A stretch of DNA of 37,584 nt from Atopobium sp. (GCA_015258785.1 JABZHP010000008.1:1-37584), one strand, 5' to 3'. Shown: positions 1-8,568, counted from the first letter of the stretch. Numbers and translations are program-made. Notes: a model not told the origin generated them from the letters alone.

Positions 1-110
1 GCGCAAACATTGAAGCAATGAGAAAGAGCGTTCGTAATGCCCTTTCTAACTTCCTTTGGAGCAAAACTCGTACTCGACCAATGGTTATTCCGGTCATTAT
101 GGAGGTATAA
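1..110 (+). CDS. rnj: Ribonuclease J, C-terminal end (partial, 5' cut by window edge)
   Basis: An open frame (codons in phase with position 3) enters from the window edge and stops at TAA 108-110. Its last residues read ...TRTRPMVIPVIMEV, which resembles the conserved C-terminal tail of bacterial RNase J (typically an Arg-Arg-Pro run followed by a hydrophobic V-I-x-V ending). RNase J is a metallo-beta-lactamase-fold endo/5'-exoribonuclease in RNA turnover. The next gene is ftsK, and RNase J followed by ftsK is an arrangement known in actinobacteria, which supports the call. Only about 35 residues are visible, so no catalytic motif can be checked. The ribosome-binding site of ftsK (GGAGG, 101-105) lies inside the last codons, implying one transcript with ftsK. 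Confidence 0.7.
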   Translation, partial: ANIEAMRKSVRNALSNFLWSKTRTRPMVIPVIMEV

Positions 111-115
111 GCCCA

Positions 116-2608
116 ATGCCCTCTAAACGCACCTCAAACGCAGCAAAAAGAAATTCTAGAAACGCCGCTTCTGCCCAGGCAGTAGGTTTGAGCCCGCTGC
201 AGAATGACATCATTGGTGTTGTTCTTGCAGTGGTTGCAATTGCTCTGTTTTTGTCCATTATTGTCCCTTCTAACGCTGTTATTACTAGCGCAATGGGTCA
301 TGGACTCAAGCTCTGCTTTGGTACGGGAGCACTACTTTTTCCCATTGCAGTATTTGTCTTTGCTATGACCTTCTTTATGCGTGATGATCAGGGAATCTCT
401 ACGCGTATTGCTATTGGTCTAACGCTGGACGTTCTTGCTGCCCTTGCTCTTATTTCACTTAACTTCCCAGGTGCCGAGGCTGCTCCAGATATGCTTTTGG
501 GCACAAAAGTCCTAGAGGCTGCCGGCGGTTATGTGGGCGGCGGTATTGCTTGGGTTTTGCTGCGCTTTGTTGGCCGCGTGGTGGGCAATGTCCTTTTGGT
601 TGGCTTTATTATTGCCGGTGTTGTTATCTGCGGCTTCTCCATTTCTGACATGGTTGAGCGCGTAAGCTTCCGCCTGGATGAAGCGCGCGAGAATCATCGC
701 TACCGTAAAGAAGAGCGCGCTCTTGCAAAAGAAGAGGCACTCTACGCTGCTAATGCTCCACAACCTGTAAAGAAGCAGGGTAGACGTGGCGCAAACAACC
801 AGTCTTCTCTCTTTGACGAGACCGGTGAAGGGGAGACCACGTATCTGGGCAATCGCAAGACTTCTGTCATTAAGCGTGACGCCCGTCTTTACGAGGAAGA
901 AGAGGCGCAAGAGGACGCAGGAGATGCTCCTACTACGCTCATTGATAAGGCTAAGAACAAGCTGCGTTCTAAGAAGAAGGACCAGTCAGATGATGCAGTT
1001 GTCGAGAAAAACGATGTTGCTGCAGCTGATGTTGCTCCTACAACAAAACAGGCTAAACCTAAGAGTAAAGCTAAAACGACGCCAGATTTTCTCGCCACAC
1101 CTGACCAGCTTAAAAGGCCAGGTGACGACGATGAGTCGTATGAGCTGCCACCATTTAGCATTTTGAAGACAAACAAGAACTCGGCCACTTCTGCCGTAAG
1201 CGATGATGAGCTTGAAGCTACTGCTCAGAGACTCCAGGCTACGCTTGAGGAGTTTGGCCTTTCGAGCCAAGTAGTTGGTTGGACTGCAGGTCCTTCTGTC
1301 ACTACGTTTAAGATTTCGATGGGCGAGGGTGAGCGCGTCAACAAGATTACCAATCTTGAGGACGATATTGCGCTTTCACTTGCGGCAAAGTCTGTTCGTA
1401 TTTTTGCACCAATTCCTGGGACTTCTCTAGTTGGTATTGAGATTCCTAACGAGAAAGCCCAGGCAGTCAACTTGGCTGACGTTCTTCCGTTTGCAAAAGG
1501 CGGTCCTCTTGAGTGCGCCTTTGGTCGCGATTCTGAGGGCAAGCCAATTGTTGTTGATCTTGCAAGTCTTCCTCACTTGCTGGTAGCAGGTACCACTGGT
1601 TCTGGTAAGTCTGTCCTGCTCAATGCCATTGTCATGTCTATGCTCATGCGCGCAACTCCTGAGCAGGTTCGCCTGATTATGGTTGACCCAAAGCGCGTTG
1701 AGTTTACGGGTTACGCTGGCCTTCCTCACCTGTATGTTCCAGTTGTTACTGAGCCAAGGCAGGCCGCAAGTGCGCTTCAGTGGGGCGTCACCGAGATGGA
1801 GCGTCGCCTTAAGGTGTTTGAGCACTACAAAGTGCGTGACATTAAGACGTACAACAGAAATGTTGATGGCGATAAGTACGCTGATATGGAGAATCCTCCA
1901 AAGCACATGCCTTACTTTGTCATTGTCATCGACGAGCTTGCTGACCTTATGATGGTTGCTGGCAAAGACGTTGAGTCTTCCATTGTTCGTATTGCTCAGC
2001 TTGGTCGTGCTGCAGGTATTCACCTGATTGTTGCAACGCAGCGTCCTTCTGCAGACGTCGTAACTGGTCTAATCCGTGCAAACATCGATAACCGTGTTGC
2101 GCTCTCAGTTGATAACTCTTTGAACTCCCGCATTATTCTGGACCAAAAGGGCGCTGAGCAGCTGCTGGGTAAGGGTGACATGCTGGTTAAACTTCGTGGT
2201 AAGAAGCCTAATCGCGCACAGGGTTGCTGGGTCTCTGACGAGGAGATTGAGGAGACCGTTAAGTACATCCGCACTCAGCGCGTGGCCGAATATCACGACA
2301 ACATCTTGACCGTTGCAACTCCAACACAGGCCGAAGGCGCTGGCGGAGTTGGTGGTATGGCGCAGGCAGACGACCCACTTATTTGGGAAGCTGCACGCAT
2401 TATTGTGGATTCTCAGCTAGGTTCTACATCTAGTTTGCAAAGAGCACTCTCTGTTGGGTATGCTCGTGCTGGTAGAATTATGGATATGCTTGAGGCAAAA
2501 GGTGTTGTTGGCCCAGCTAACGGATCAAAGCCTCGAGAAGTTCTTATCGATAAAGATGCTCTTGAAGAGCTCAAAGTTCAAGACGCTGCCTATAGGGAGG
2601 TAGAGTAA
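116..2608 (+). CDS. ftsK: DNA translocase FtsK/SpoIIIE
   Basis: Membrane-anchored hexameric dsDNA pump that clears and resolves chromosome termini at the division septum. I prefer ATG 116 (830 aa) over TTG 56: GGAGG at 101-105 sits 10 nt before ATG 116, and TTG 56 lies within the RNase J reading region. Domains in order: about four N-terminal membrane segments (residues about 28-195), a charged, low-complexity linker (about 200-360), the alpha/beta motor with Walker A GTTGSGKS (about 491-498) and Walker B VIVIDELAD (about 603-611), and a C-terminal winged-helix gamma domain (about 750-825) that in this family reads chromosome polarity sequences. Length fits actinobacterial FtsK. It is followed 2 nt later by the RodZ-like gene, so the two are probably cotranscribed. 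Confidence 0.95.
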   Translation: MPSKRTSNAAKRNSRNAASAQAVGLSPLQNDIIGVVLAVVAIALFLSIIVPSNAVITSAMGHGLKLCFGTGALLFPIAVFVFAMTFFMRDDQGISTRIAIGLTLDVLAALALISLNFPGAEAAPDMLLGTKVLEAAGGYVGGGIAWVLLRFVGRVVGNVLLVGFIIAGVVICGFSISDMVERVSFRLDEARENHRYRKEERALAKEEALYAANAPQPVKKQGRRGANNQSSLFDETGEGETTYLGNRKTSVIKRDARLYEEEEAQEDAGDAPTTLIDKAKNKLRSKKKDQSDDAVVEKNDVAAADVAPTTKQAKPKSKAKTTPDFLATPDQLKRPGDDDESYELPPFSILKTNKNSATSAVSDDELEATAQRLQATLEEFGLSSQVVGWTAGPSVTTFKISMGEGERVNKITNLEDDIALSLAAKSVRIFAPIPGTSLVGIEIPNEKAQAVNLADVLPFAKGGPLECAFGRDSEGKPIVVDLASLPHLLVAGTTGSGKSVLLNAIVMSMLMRATPEQVRLIMVDPKRVEFTGYAGLPHLYVPVVTEPRQAASALQWGVTEMERRLKVFEHYKVRDIKTYNRNVDGDKYADMENPPKHMPYFVIVIDELADLMMVAGKDVESSIVRIAQLGRAAGIHLIVATQRPSADVVTGLIRANIDNRVALSVDNSLNSRIILDQKGAEQLLGKGDMLVKLRGKKPNRAQGCWVSDEEIEETVKYIRTQRVAEYHDNILTVATPTQAEGAGGVGGMAQADDPLIWEAARIIVDSQLGSTSSLQRALSVGYARAGRIMDMLEAKGVVGPANGSKPREVLIDKDALEELKVQDAAYREVE

Positions 2609-2610
2609 GC

Positions 2611-4119
2611 ATGCCACGCCCTCGTTTTAGTGAGATGCTCGTAGAACGTAGACGTCAGCTCGGGCTTTCTATCACTCAAGCATCAAAGATTCTTCGCCTC
2701 AAGGAGCAGGCACTTATTGCTTTTGAGGAAGGCGATTTTACGAATATGCCTCAGAGCGGCTATGCTCAGGGCATGCTTTCTTCGTATGCTCGCTACCTGG
2801 GACTCAATCCGCGTGAGATTGTAGACCTCTTCCAGGAAGAGAGTTACGAGTTTGAAAACGGCACCTATTCTCATGAGCTGCGTCGTCGTACGCGTGATAC
2901 TCAGTCAGGCCGAGGAATTGCTGGCTATGACGTTGTAAACGAGTCTGGTAGTAGGCCAAAGGCATACGTGCAGTACCACGGTCTTCTCCCCACATCGGGT
3001 GGACCAGCTGGCGATATGGGTGCCTTTGCAACTACGTCTGGTGTTCGCTCCAGACAAACCGGTGTGCCTCTGGGTGCACAGGCATCTGAGGAGGATGCTG
3101 GCGGCTACTCGTATTCTCGCTATGCCACAGGTCATGCGTACAATGCCGGTATTGAAGAGGCTTCTCGTCAGAAGACTATGGCAAGCCGTACGCGCGGTGG
3201 CGTTCAGCGCAAGCGTGTAGGTATTGCAGGCGTTAGCATTCCAGCTTACAAAGACGATGTAACCAGAAGAACTGTTGCTCCAAGCGATTACACCGATGAC
3301 CTTCGTTATGACAATGTAACTGCTCCTTACGAGCGTGCATCAACCATTTCTGGCCGTCGTGGTTCAAGAAATATTGCGCAGGTAGATAGGCCTAATGTTC
3401 GCCGTCGCCAGCCATCTGGTGCTGCTGCTCAGCAACGCCGTGCTCCTCAAAGACCAGGTGTTATGGGAGCACTTCAGAATTACTTCTCTGATACAGGACG
3501 CACTATTGCCACTGTGTTTGCTCTTGTTGTTGTGATTATTACTGCCGTTTTGCTGTTCAGCGTTCGTTCCTGCATGACAGCTCGTACTACGCCTACTACA
3601 ACAAAGACAGTAAGCGTTAATAATTCAACAACTGATTCTTCAAAGAATTCCACTACTACAAATAGCAACACGGACACTTCTAAGAAGGATTCAACTGATG
3701 CTTCTAAGAGCACCACTACAACTGAGCCAAAGAAGGAAGAGACTCCTAAGCAGACTACCGTAGTGGTTACTGTTGCAGACGGTCAGACCAGTTGGGTTGA
3801 GATTACTGTTGATGGTAAGAGTGTCGAGGCTGATGCAATCACTGGTCCATGGTCTCAGACATACACCGTCACTGATTCCATGAACGTTCTTGCAGGTACA
3901 CCTGGTGCTGTTGCGGTTACCGTTAATGGTACTGCTAAGCCATTTGACGCAAATGCTTCTGGTATTGGTACCTTGACCATTCAGGGCACTAAGCCTGCTG
4001 ACGGTACTGCAGCAAATGCTTCCGGAACTCAAACAAACAGCACGTCAACAAGTACTACCGGTGGAACTTCTGGCACCACTAACAACCAGAATTCCAACAG
4101 CAATACAAGCAATAACTAA
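2611..4119 (+). CDS. rodZ: RodZ/YmfM-like cell-shape protein (HTH, one membrane segment, DUF4115-like domain)
   Basis: A 502-aa bitopic membrane protein. Residues about 8-70 form an HTH_25-type helix-turn-helix (RRRQLGLSITQASKILRL...), as in RodZ, where it binds MreB or serves as an adaptor. A long basic, Arg/Gly/Tyr-rich cytoplasmic stretch follows, then one membrane helix (about 297-319, ending FSVRSCM), a Ser/Thr/Lys-rich linker (about 325-380), a beta-rich DUF4115-like external domain (about 383-475; the 'DGQTSWVEITVDGK' start is typical), and an Asn/Ser/Thr tail. GGGAGG at 2595-2600 gives the start. The homologue ymfM sits just upstream of pgsA-cinA-recA in Bacillus, matching this neighbourhood. 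The cytoplasmic linker is longer than usual. Whether the organism has MreB cannot be told from this window. Confidence 0.75.
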   Translation: MPRPRFSEMLVERRRQLGLSITQASKILRLKEQALIAFEEGDFTNMPQSGYAQGMLSSYARYLGLNPREIVDLFQEESYEFENGTYSHELRRRTRDTQSGRGIAGYDVVNESGSRPKAYVQYHGLLPTSGGPAGDMGAFATTSGVRSRQTGVPLGAQASEEDAGGYSYSRYATGHAYNAGIEEASRQKTMASRTRGGVQRKRVGIAGVSIPAYKDDVTRRTVAPSDYTDDLRYDNVTAPYERASTISGRRGSRNIAQVDRPNVRRRQPSGAAAQQRRAPQRPGVMGALQNYFSDTGRTIATVFALVVVIITAVLLFSVRSCMTARTTPTTTKTVSVNNSTTDSSKNSTTTNSNTDTSKKDSTDASKSTTTTEPKKEETPKQTTVVVTVADGQTSWVEITVDGKSVEADAITGPWSQTYTVTDSMNVLAGTPGAVAVTVNGTAKPFDANASGIGTLTIQGTKPADGTAANASGTQTNSTSTSTTGGTSGTTNNQNSNSNTSNN

Positions 4120-4126
4120 ACGCCAT

Positions 4127-4150
4127 GGGGCGAGAAGTTCTTCTCGCCCT
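4127..4150 (+). terminator. Perfect hairpin between rodZ-like gene and yajQ
   Basis: GGGCGAGAA (4128-4136) and TTCTCGCCC (4141-4149) form a 9-bp perfect stem with a GTTC loop, 8 nt after the rodZ-like stop codon. There is no U-run after it, so it is a poor intrinsic terminator in either direction; it may instead be an mRNA 3'-end stabiliser. Each arm holds one copy of the octamer GGCGAGAA that recurs across the window (see findings). Confidence 0.6.
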
Positions 4151-4167
4151 GAATATACGGAGGGGAA

Positions 4168-4665
4168 ATGGCTAAAGAATCAAGCTTTGACGTTGTGTCT
4201 GAAGTAGACATGATGGAAGTTGATAATGCATTTCAGCAGGCAGCTCGTGAGCTAACTCAGCGCTACGATCTTAAGGATTCTGGTGCAACACTTGAGCTTT
4301 CTAAGAAAGAGGGTAAGTTCACTATTGAGGCTCCTGCAGATTTTGTTGCATCTCAGGTGAGGGATGTTCTTGGCTCCAAGCTGGTAAAGCGCGGAATTGA
4401 TCTTACTGCTATTCGTTGGGGAGACCCCATTCCTGCAGCAGGCTCTACCGTGCGTCAGATTGGCTCAATTGTTTCTGGAATTGATCAGGAAACTGCCAAG
4501 AAGATTGCTAAAGATATTCGTGATATGAAAGTTAAGGCTAAGGCAACCGTTGAGGGCGATAAGCTGCGTGTTTCTAGCGCTTCTCGCGATGTTCTTCAGT
4601 CTGTGATTGCAAGCCTTAAGGAGAAAGACTATGGCCAGCCCCTCCAGTTCAACAACTATCGATAG
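4168..4665 (+). CDS. yajQ: YajQ family nucleotide-binding protein (DUF520)
   Basis: A 165-aa cytoplasmic protein spanning the full length of the YajQ/DUF520 family (about 160-165 aa). It opens with the family signature 'SFDVVSEVDMMEVDNAFQQAARELTQRYDLKDS' (residues 5-37, read in parts) and closes with the usual 'QPLQFNNYR'. Family members have two RNA-binding-like alpha/beta domains and bind nucleotides; in some proteobacteria they bind cyclic di-GMP, but no such role is shown for actinobacteria. GGAGGGG just before ATG 4168 gives a strong start. Its last 35 nt overlap the start of rimO, so the two are translationally linked. Confidence 0.9.
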   Translation: MAKESSFDVVSEVDMMEVDNAFQQAARELTQRYDLKDSGATLELSKKEGKFTIEAPADFVASQVRDVLGSKLVKRGIDLTAIRWGDPIPAAGSTVRQIGSIVSGIDQETAKKIAKDIRDMKVKAKATVEGDKLRVSSASRDVLQSVIASLKEKDYGQPLQFNNYR

Positions 4666-6037
4666 GGGCTACAACGTCCTATACATCACGTTAGGATGCG
4701 CTAAAAACGAGGTTGATACAGATCGCATGCGTGCGCGTCTTTTGGCCTCTGGTTTTGGTGAAGTTGCAGATCCAGACTCAGCAGACGTTGCAATTATCAA
4801 CACCTGCTCGTTCTTGGCCTCAGCAACAGAGGAGTCTATTGAGACTACGCTTGAGATTGCTGAAGGAGCTTCCGAGGGAGTGCGCAAGCTGCCCATTATT
4901 ATGTGTGGCTGCGTCCCTTCCAGGTACGGTGCAGAGCTTAACGAGCAGCTTCCTGAAGTTGCTGCGTTTGTTCCGGCAGATCAAGAAGATGGCATTGTTA
5001 GCGTTGTTGCAGATGTTCTAAATATCCCTGAGCCTACGCAGTCTATTGTTGCGGCCCATGGAATGCTGCGCACCATTGATGGCGCCAGTGCATTTGTAAA
5101 GATTTCCGAGGGCTGTGATAGATTCTGCGCTTTCTGCGCCATTCCGTACATTCGTGGTCACTATCACTCAAGGCCCGCTGAAGAGATTCTTCAAGAGGTA
5201 CATGAGCTGATGGAAGGTGGTGTTTGTGAGGTCATTCTGATTGGCCAGGACACCGGTATCTGGGGCTCGGATATGCCTGATACTGCAGATGGCCAGACGC
5301 CAACGCTTGCTAAGCTTATGCAGCAGGTTGCTGAGGTAGTCCGTCCTTATAAGGGATGGATTCGCGTTTTGTATCTGCAGCCAGAAGGTATGACCGATGA
5401 ACTCATCAGCACCATTCGCGATACACCTGAGGTTTTACCTTACATTGATATTCCAATTCAGCACTGCAACGAGCGCATTCTTAAGCGTATGGGTCGTTCT
5501 GGCTCTACACAGGAGCTTCGCGAGCTTTTTGATCGCCTCAGAACTGAGATTCCTGGTATGGTTCTCCGTACCACGGGAATGTGTGGCTTCCCAGGTGAGA
5601 CTGATGATGAATCAGATGAGCTCTACGACTTCATTCAGGAGCAGGAGTTTGATTACACATCCGTCTTTACCTATTCACCAGAAGAGGGAACTCTTGGTGC
5701 AAAGATGTCTGATCAGGTTCCAGATGAGGTAAAGATTGAGCGCACTCAGCGACTGCTTGACCTTGTTGAACAGCTCGGTTTTGCAGCCACCGCTCGTCAC
5801 GTTGGCGAGCGCTGTGAGGTCATTATCGACGGAATTGAAGAATCCGACGAGGGCACTGAGCTTATCGGCCATACGTGGTTCCAGGCTCCAGACTGTGATG
5901 GCGCTGTTCACATTGCAGAGGGAGAGGCCGCAGTCGGAGATATTGTCCTTTGTGACCTGGTAGATTCATTCTGCTATGAAATGATTGGCGAGATTGTAGA
6001 CACTACAGACACGCAGTCTGGCGAGAAAACCGTTTAG
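4631..6037 (+). CDS. rimO: Ribosomal protein uS12 methylthiotransferase RimO
   Basis: Radical-SAM enzyme that adds a methylthio group to the beta-carbon of a conserved Asp of ribosomal protein S12. Start set at ATG 4631 (468 aa) because AAGGAG at 4618-4623 lies 7 nt upstream; a TTG at 4607 has no such site. The N-terminal UPF0004 domain carries the three cysteines for the auxiliary cluster (C23 in TLGCAKNEVD, then NTCSF and MCGCVPSR). The radical-SAM CxxxCxxC is CDRFCAFC (C162, C166, C169), and a TRAM domain ends the protein. The 'TLGCAKN' form separates it from the MiaB paralogue at 12522 ('TFGCQMN'). It overlaps yajQ by 35 bp and is followed 13 nt later by pgsA. Confidence 0.93.
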   Translation: MASPSSSTTIDRGYNVLYITLGCAKNEVDTDRMRARLLASGFGEVADPDSADVAIINTCSFLASATEESIETTLEIAEGASEGVRKLPIIMCGCVPSRYGAELNEQLPEVAAFVPADQEDGIVSVVADVLNIPEPTQSIVAAHGMLRTIDGASAFVKISEGCDRFCAFCAIPYIRGHYHSRPAEEILQEVHELMEGGVCEVILIGQDTGIWGSDMPDTADGQTPTLAKLMQQVAEVVRPYKGWIRVLYLQPEGMTDELISTIRDTPEVLPYIDIPIQHCNERILKRMGRSGSTQELRELFDRLRTEIPGMVLRTTGMCGFPGETDDESDELYDFIQEQEFDYTSVFTYSPEEGTLGAKMSDQVPDEVKIERTQRLLDLVEQLGFAATARHVGERCEVIIDGIEESDEGTELIGHTWFQAPDCDGAVHIAEGEAAVGDIVLCDLVDSFCYEMIGEIVDTTDTQSGEKTV

Positions 6038-6050
6038 TTGGGGATAGGTC

Positions 6051-6656
6051 ATGTCATCAAAGACAATTTGGACACCTGCAAATATTGTTACCTGTGCTCG
6101 TGTGGCCTTAGTGCCCTTTTGGCTTCTCTTGGCGCAGCTTTTAGGTGTATCTCTGGCAGATTCTCTGGCAACACCTGGTTTTAAACTTGGAGCTTTTTTT
6201 GTTTTTATCGGCTATGTTGTCATTTCTTTGACCGATAAGCTTGATGGCTACCTTGCCCGTAGTAGAAATGAAGTTACTACCTTTGGCAAGTTCTTAGATC
6301 CAATTGCCGATAAACTCGCTGTTGTTGTAGCTCTTTTTGTACTTCTAGAGTGGCATATGGTTTCTCCTTGGGTGCTCTTAGTGATTGTTGCACGTGAGTT
6401 TTTGGTATCGGGCCTTAGGATGGTTGTTGCTTCAAAGGGAGTTGTTATTGCAGCTTCTGACTTGGGTAAGTGGAAGACCGCAACAACTATGGTTGCTATC
6501 TGCGGTTTACTCTTCTTGCCTAGTATTCCTGGTGGAATGATTCAGGACGTTTTGCTCTTTATCTTTAACGTATCTATGTGGGTTGCAGTAGTTCTTACAG
6601 CCTGGTCAGGAATTGACTACTTTGTAAAGTCTTGGCAATACATTGCTGAAGTTTAA
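6051..6656 (+). CDS. pgsA: CDP-diacylglycerol--glycerol-3-phosphate 3-phosphatidyltransferase
   Basis: Integral membrane enzyme of about 200 aa making phosphatidylglycerophosphate, the committed step to phosphatidylglycerol and cardiolipin. The CDP-alcohol phosphotransferase signature is complete: D62-x2-D65-G66-x2-A69-R70-x8-G79-x3-D83-x3-D87, which binds metal and the CDP moiety. About five to six hydrophobic segments surround it. The start ATG 6051 has a GGGGATAGG site. Position between a RodZ/YmfM-like gene and cinA-type/recA genes matches the pgsA position in Bacillus, which is why this copy, rather than the one at 31959, is called PgsA. Confidence 0.9.
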   Translation: MSSKTIWTPANIVTCARVALVPFWLLLAQLLGVSLADSLATPGFKLGAFFVFIGYVVISLTDKLDGYLARSRNEVTTFGKFLDPIADKLAVVVALFVLLEWHMVSPWVLLVIVAREFLVSGLRMVVASKGVVIAASDLGKWKTATTMVAICGLLFLPSIPGGMIQDVLLFIFNVSMWVAVVLTAWSGIDYFVKSWQYIAEV

Positions 6657-6660
6657 CAAG

Positions 6661-6683
6661 ATGGCGTCTCTCTGAGGCGCCAT
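6661..6683 (+). terminator. Hairpin after pgsA
   Basis: ATGGCGTCTC and GAGGCGCCAT pair over 10 positions (one G-U) around a TCT loop, 5 nt after the pgsA stop. It is followed by ATTTGTATAAG, a weak U tail. Likely ends or attenuates the ftsK-pgsA transcript. Confidence 0.6.
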
Positions 6684-6740
6684 ATTTGTATAAGATAAGC
6701 TTATGTGCAGGTCAAACGGTTTTGTGCTTAATGAAAAGTT

Positions 6741-7247
6741 GTGATTCAAATGTTTTCATCTGAAGTTCTTTCAGAAGCTCAACAGGTTATTTCAGAGGCT
6801 CTTACGACTGGTCTTACCGTAGCTTCTGCCGAGTCTTGTACGGGAGGACTTGTTGCAGGCGCTCTTACAGCCATCTCTGGATCATCAAGCGTACTTAAGG
6901 GCTCTGTTGTAAGCTATACCGTTGAGATTAAACAAAAGGTATTAGGCGTTTCAAAAGACATTTTTGATGAACCGTCCCTTGGTGCTGTTTCTGAGCCCTG
7001 CGCAGCTCAAATGGCTTCAGGCGTTAGAGACGTTATTGGATCAGATATTGCAGTTTCCGTTACAGGAATAGCTGGCCCAACAGGAGAAGAGCCTGGTAAA
7101 CCAGTTGGAACAGTTTGGTTTGGTATTAACAGCAAAAACTTTACCCATACAGTCTGCAAACATTTTTCTGGTAATAGGGAACAGGTGCGAGAAGCTGCTG
7201 TTTTGCAGGCTTTACAATTAATTCATGAAGCTATTGTGAAGGCTTAA
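6741..7247 (+). CDS. pncC: Nicotinamide-nucleotide amidase PncC (stand-alone CinA C-terminal domain)
   Basis: A 168-aa protein containing only the CinA C-terminal domain; the MoCF-like N-terminal half of full CinA is absent. The family deamidates nicotinamide mononucleotide to nicotinate mononucleotide in pyridine-nucleotide recycling. The nucleophile region AESCTGG (S32) and the SYTVEIK segment (Y59, K64) match the Ser/Tyr/Lys positions of the family. The end '...NREQVREAAVLQAL' is also characteristic. The start is uncertain: GTG 6741 or ATG 6750, neither with a clear Shine-Dalgarno. Location just before recA is the classic cinA-recA linkage, but a strong terminator and a separate SOS promoter divide the two here. 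Confidence 0.88.
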   Translation: MIQMFSSEVLSEAQQVISEALTTGLTVASAESCTGGLVAGALTAISGSSSVLKGSVVSYTVEIKQKVLGVSKDIFDEPSLGAVSEPCAAQMASGVRDVIGSDIAVSVTGIAGPTGEEPGKPVGTVWFGINSKNFTHTVCKHFSGNREQVREAAVLQALQLIHEAIVKA

Positions 7248-7264
7248 AACCCGATTTTAATAGG

Positions 7265-7302
7265 GAAGCTCAAAACTAGTTTGTTTTGAGCTTCTTATTT
7301 TC
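7265..7302 (+). terminator. Intrinsic terminator after pncC
   Basis: GAAGCTCAAAAC (7265-7276) pairs perfectly with GTTTTGAGCTTC (7283-7294) around a 6-nt loop and is followed by TTATTTT. A 12-bp stem plus U-rich tail 17 nt after the pncC stop is a convincing terminator, isolating recA from upstream transcription. Confidence 0.85.
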
Positions 7303-7421
7303 TGCGACTATGCAGGACTTATACAGCCAAATTTGCAATTAAGAAAAAATAAGCTGTTCAAGAGCGGAAAAATAGAGGAAAGAATTCAGACAAATTCCCT
7401 CTATAGAGTATATGTTTGACG

Positions 7422-7450
7422 TTGACATAGAACGTCTGTTCTTATATTAT
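7422..7450 (+). promoter_or_regulatory. recA promoter with embedded SOS box
   Basis: TTGACA (7422-7427) and TATTAT (7445-7450) are separated by 17 nt. Inside the spacer lies AGAACGTCTGTTCT (7429-7442), a perfect inverted repeat of the Gram-positive/actinobacterial GAACN4GTTC LexA-box type. LexA bound here would block RNA polymerase directly. The recA ATG follows 29 nt after the -10 element. Confidence 0.85.
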
Positions 7451-7479
7451 TCTAGTAACAAAAAGAACAAGGAGTACCA

Positions 7480-8568
7480 ATGGCTAAAAAGTCAGTTTCA
7501 AAAGAGATTAAAGCTCGTACTACTGGTGATGAGAGAGATGAGGTTATCTCTTCAACCACTGCAGAGATTGAGAAGAAATTTGGTGCAGGCGCTATTATGC
7601 GTTTAGGTGAGGGTGGTCCTGCCTTTGATATTCAAGCTATTCCAACTGGCTCACTTGCTCTTGATGCAGCATTGGGTATTGGCGGCGTTCCTCGCGGCCG
7701 TATCGTAGAGATTTATGGCCCAGAGTCCTCTGGTAAGACAACACTTTCACTAGAAATTCTTGCAGAAGCTCAGGCGCTAGGTGGTGTTGTTGCCTTTATT
7801 GACGCAGAGCACGCACTAGACCCAGGTTATGCGGCTCGTATTGGCGTTGATATTGACGATGTTTTAATTTCTCAGCCAGATACTGGTGAGCAGGCTCTAG
7901 AAATTTGTGACATGCTTGTTCGCTCAGGCGCCATTGATGTTGTAGTTGTAGACTCTGTTGCTGCTCTTGTTCCTCGTGCAGAGATTGAGGGAGAAATCGG
8001 CGATTCTAGCGTTGGTCTTCAGGCTCGTCTCATGAGTCAAGCTCTCCGTAAGTTAGCCGGCTCTCTTTCAAAGTCTAATACGCTTTGTATTTTCATTAAC
8101 CAACTGAGAGAGAAGATTGGCGTTATGTTTGGAAGCCCAGAGACCACTTCTGGTGGTAGGGCTCTTAAGTTCTTCTCTACTGTCCGTATGGATATTCGCC
8201 GTGTTGACAGCATTAAGGTTAACGGAGAAAACGTTGGTAACCGTGTTCGCGTTAAGGTTGTAAAGAACAAGGTTGCTCCGCCTTTTAAGGTTGCTGAGTT
8301 TGACATTATGTACGGTCAAGGCATCTCCAAAGAGGGCTCCATTCTTGATATGGCTGTTGATTTTGAGATTGTCAACAAGTCTGGAGCTTGGTTCACCTAT
8401 GAGGGCGAGCGTCTTGGCCAGGGTAGAGAAGCAGCTAAATCTTTCCTTACTGCCAATCCAGATCTCATGGAAGAGATTGATCACAAGGTACGAGTTGCTT
8501 GTGGCCTTGTATTTGATGAAGATTCTGAAGTTGGCACTCCGGTTGCAACGGAAGATTCTGCTGAATAA
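7480..8568 (+). CDS. recA: Recombinase A
   Basis: 362-aa strand-exchange ATPase; it forms the filament on ssDNA that pairs homologous strands and triggers LexA self-cleavage. Walker A is GPESSGKT at residues 80-87; the 'VVVDSVAALVPRAEIEGEIGD' Walker B/L1 region and the 'INQLREKIGVMFGSPETT' L2 loop are intact (quoted residues are contiguous family signatures). AAGGAG upstream of ATG 7480 gives the start. Expression is predicted to be SOS-induced from the promoter at 7422-7450. The stop codon overlaps the recX start by 1 nt (TAATG), giving translational coupling to its modulator. Confidence 0.98.
   Translation: MAKKSVSKEIKARTTGDERDEVISSTTAEIEKKFGAGAIMRLGEGGPAFDIQAIPTGSLALDAALGIGGVPRGRIVEIYGPESSGKTTLSLEILAEAQALGGVVAFIDAEHALDPGYAARIGVDIDDVLISQPDTGEQALEICDMLVRSGAIDVVVVDSVAALVPRAEIEGEIGDSSVGLQARLMSQALRKLAGSLSKSNTLCIFINQLREKIGVMFGSPETTSGGRALKFFSTVRMDIRRVDSIKVNGENVGNRVRVKVVKNKVAPPFKVAEFDIMYGQGISKEGSILDMAVDFEIVNKSGAWFTYEGERLGQGREAAKSFLTANPDLMEEIDHKVRVACGLVFDEDSEVGTPVATEDSAE

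Noticed and set aside
7372..7404. Imperfect hairpin (ATAGAGG...CCTCTAT) before the recA promoter
   Set aside because: It lies upstream of the promoter, so it would not be in the recA transcript, and it has no U tail; probably without function or a weak second stop for pncC read-through.
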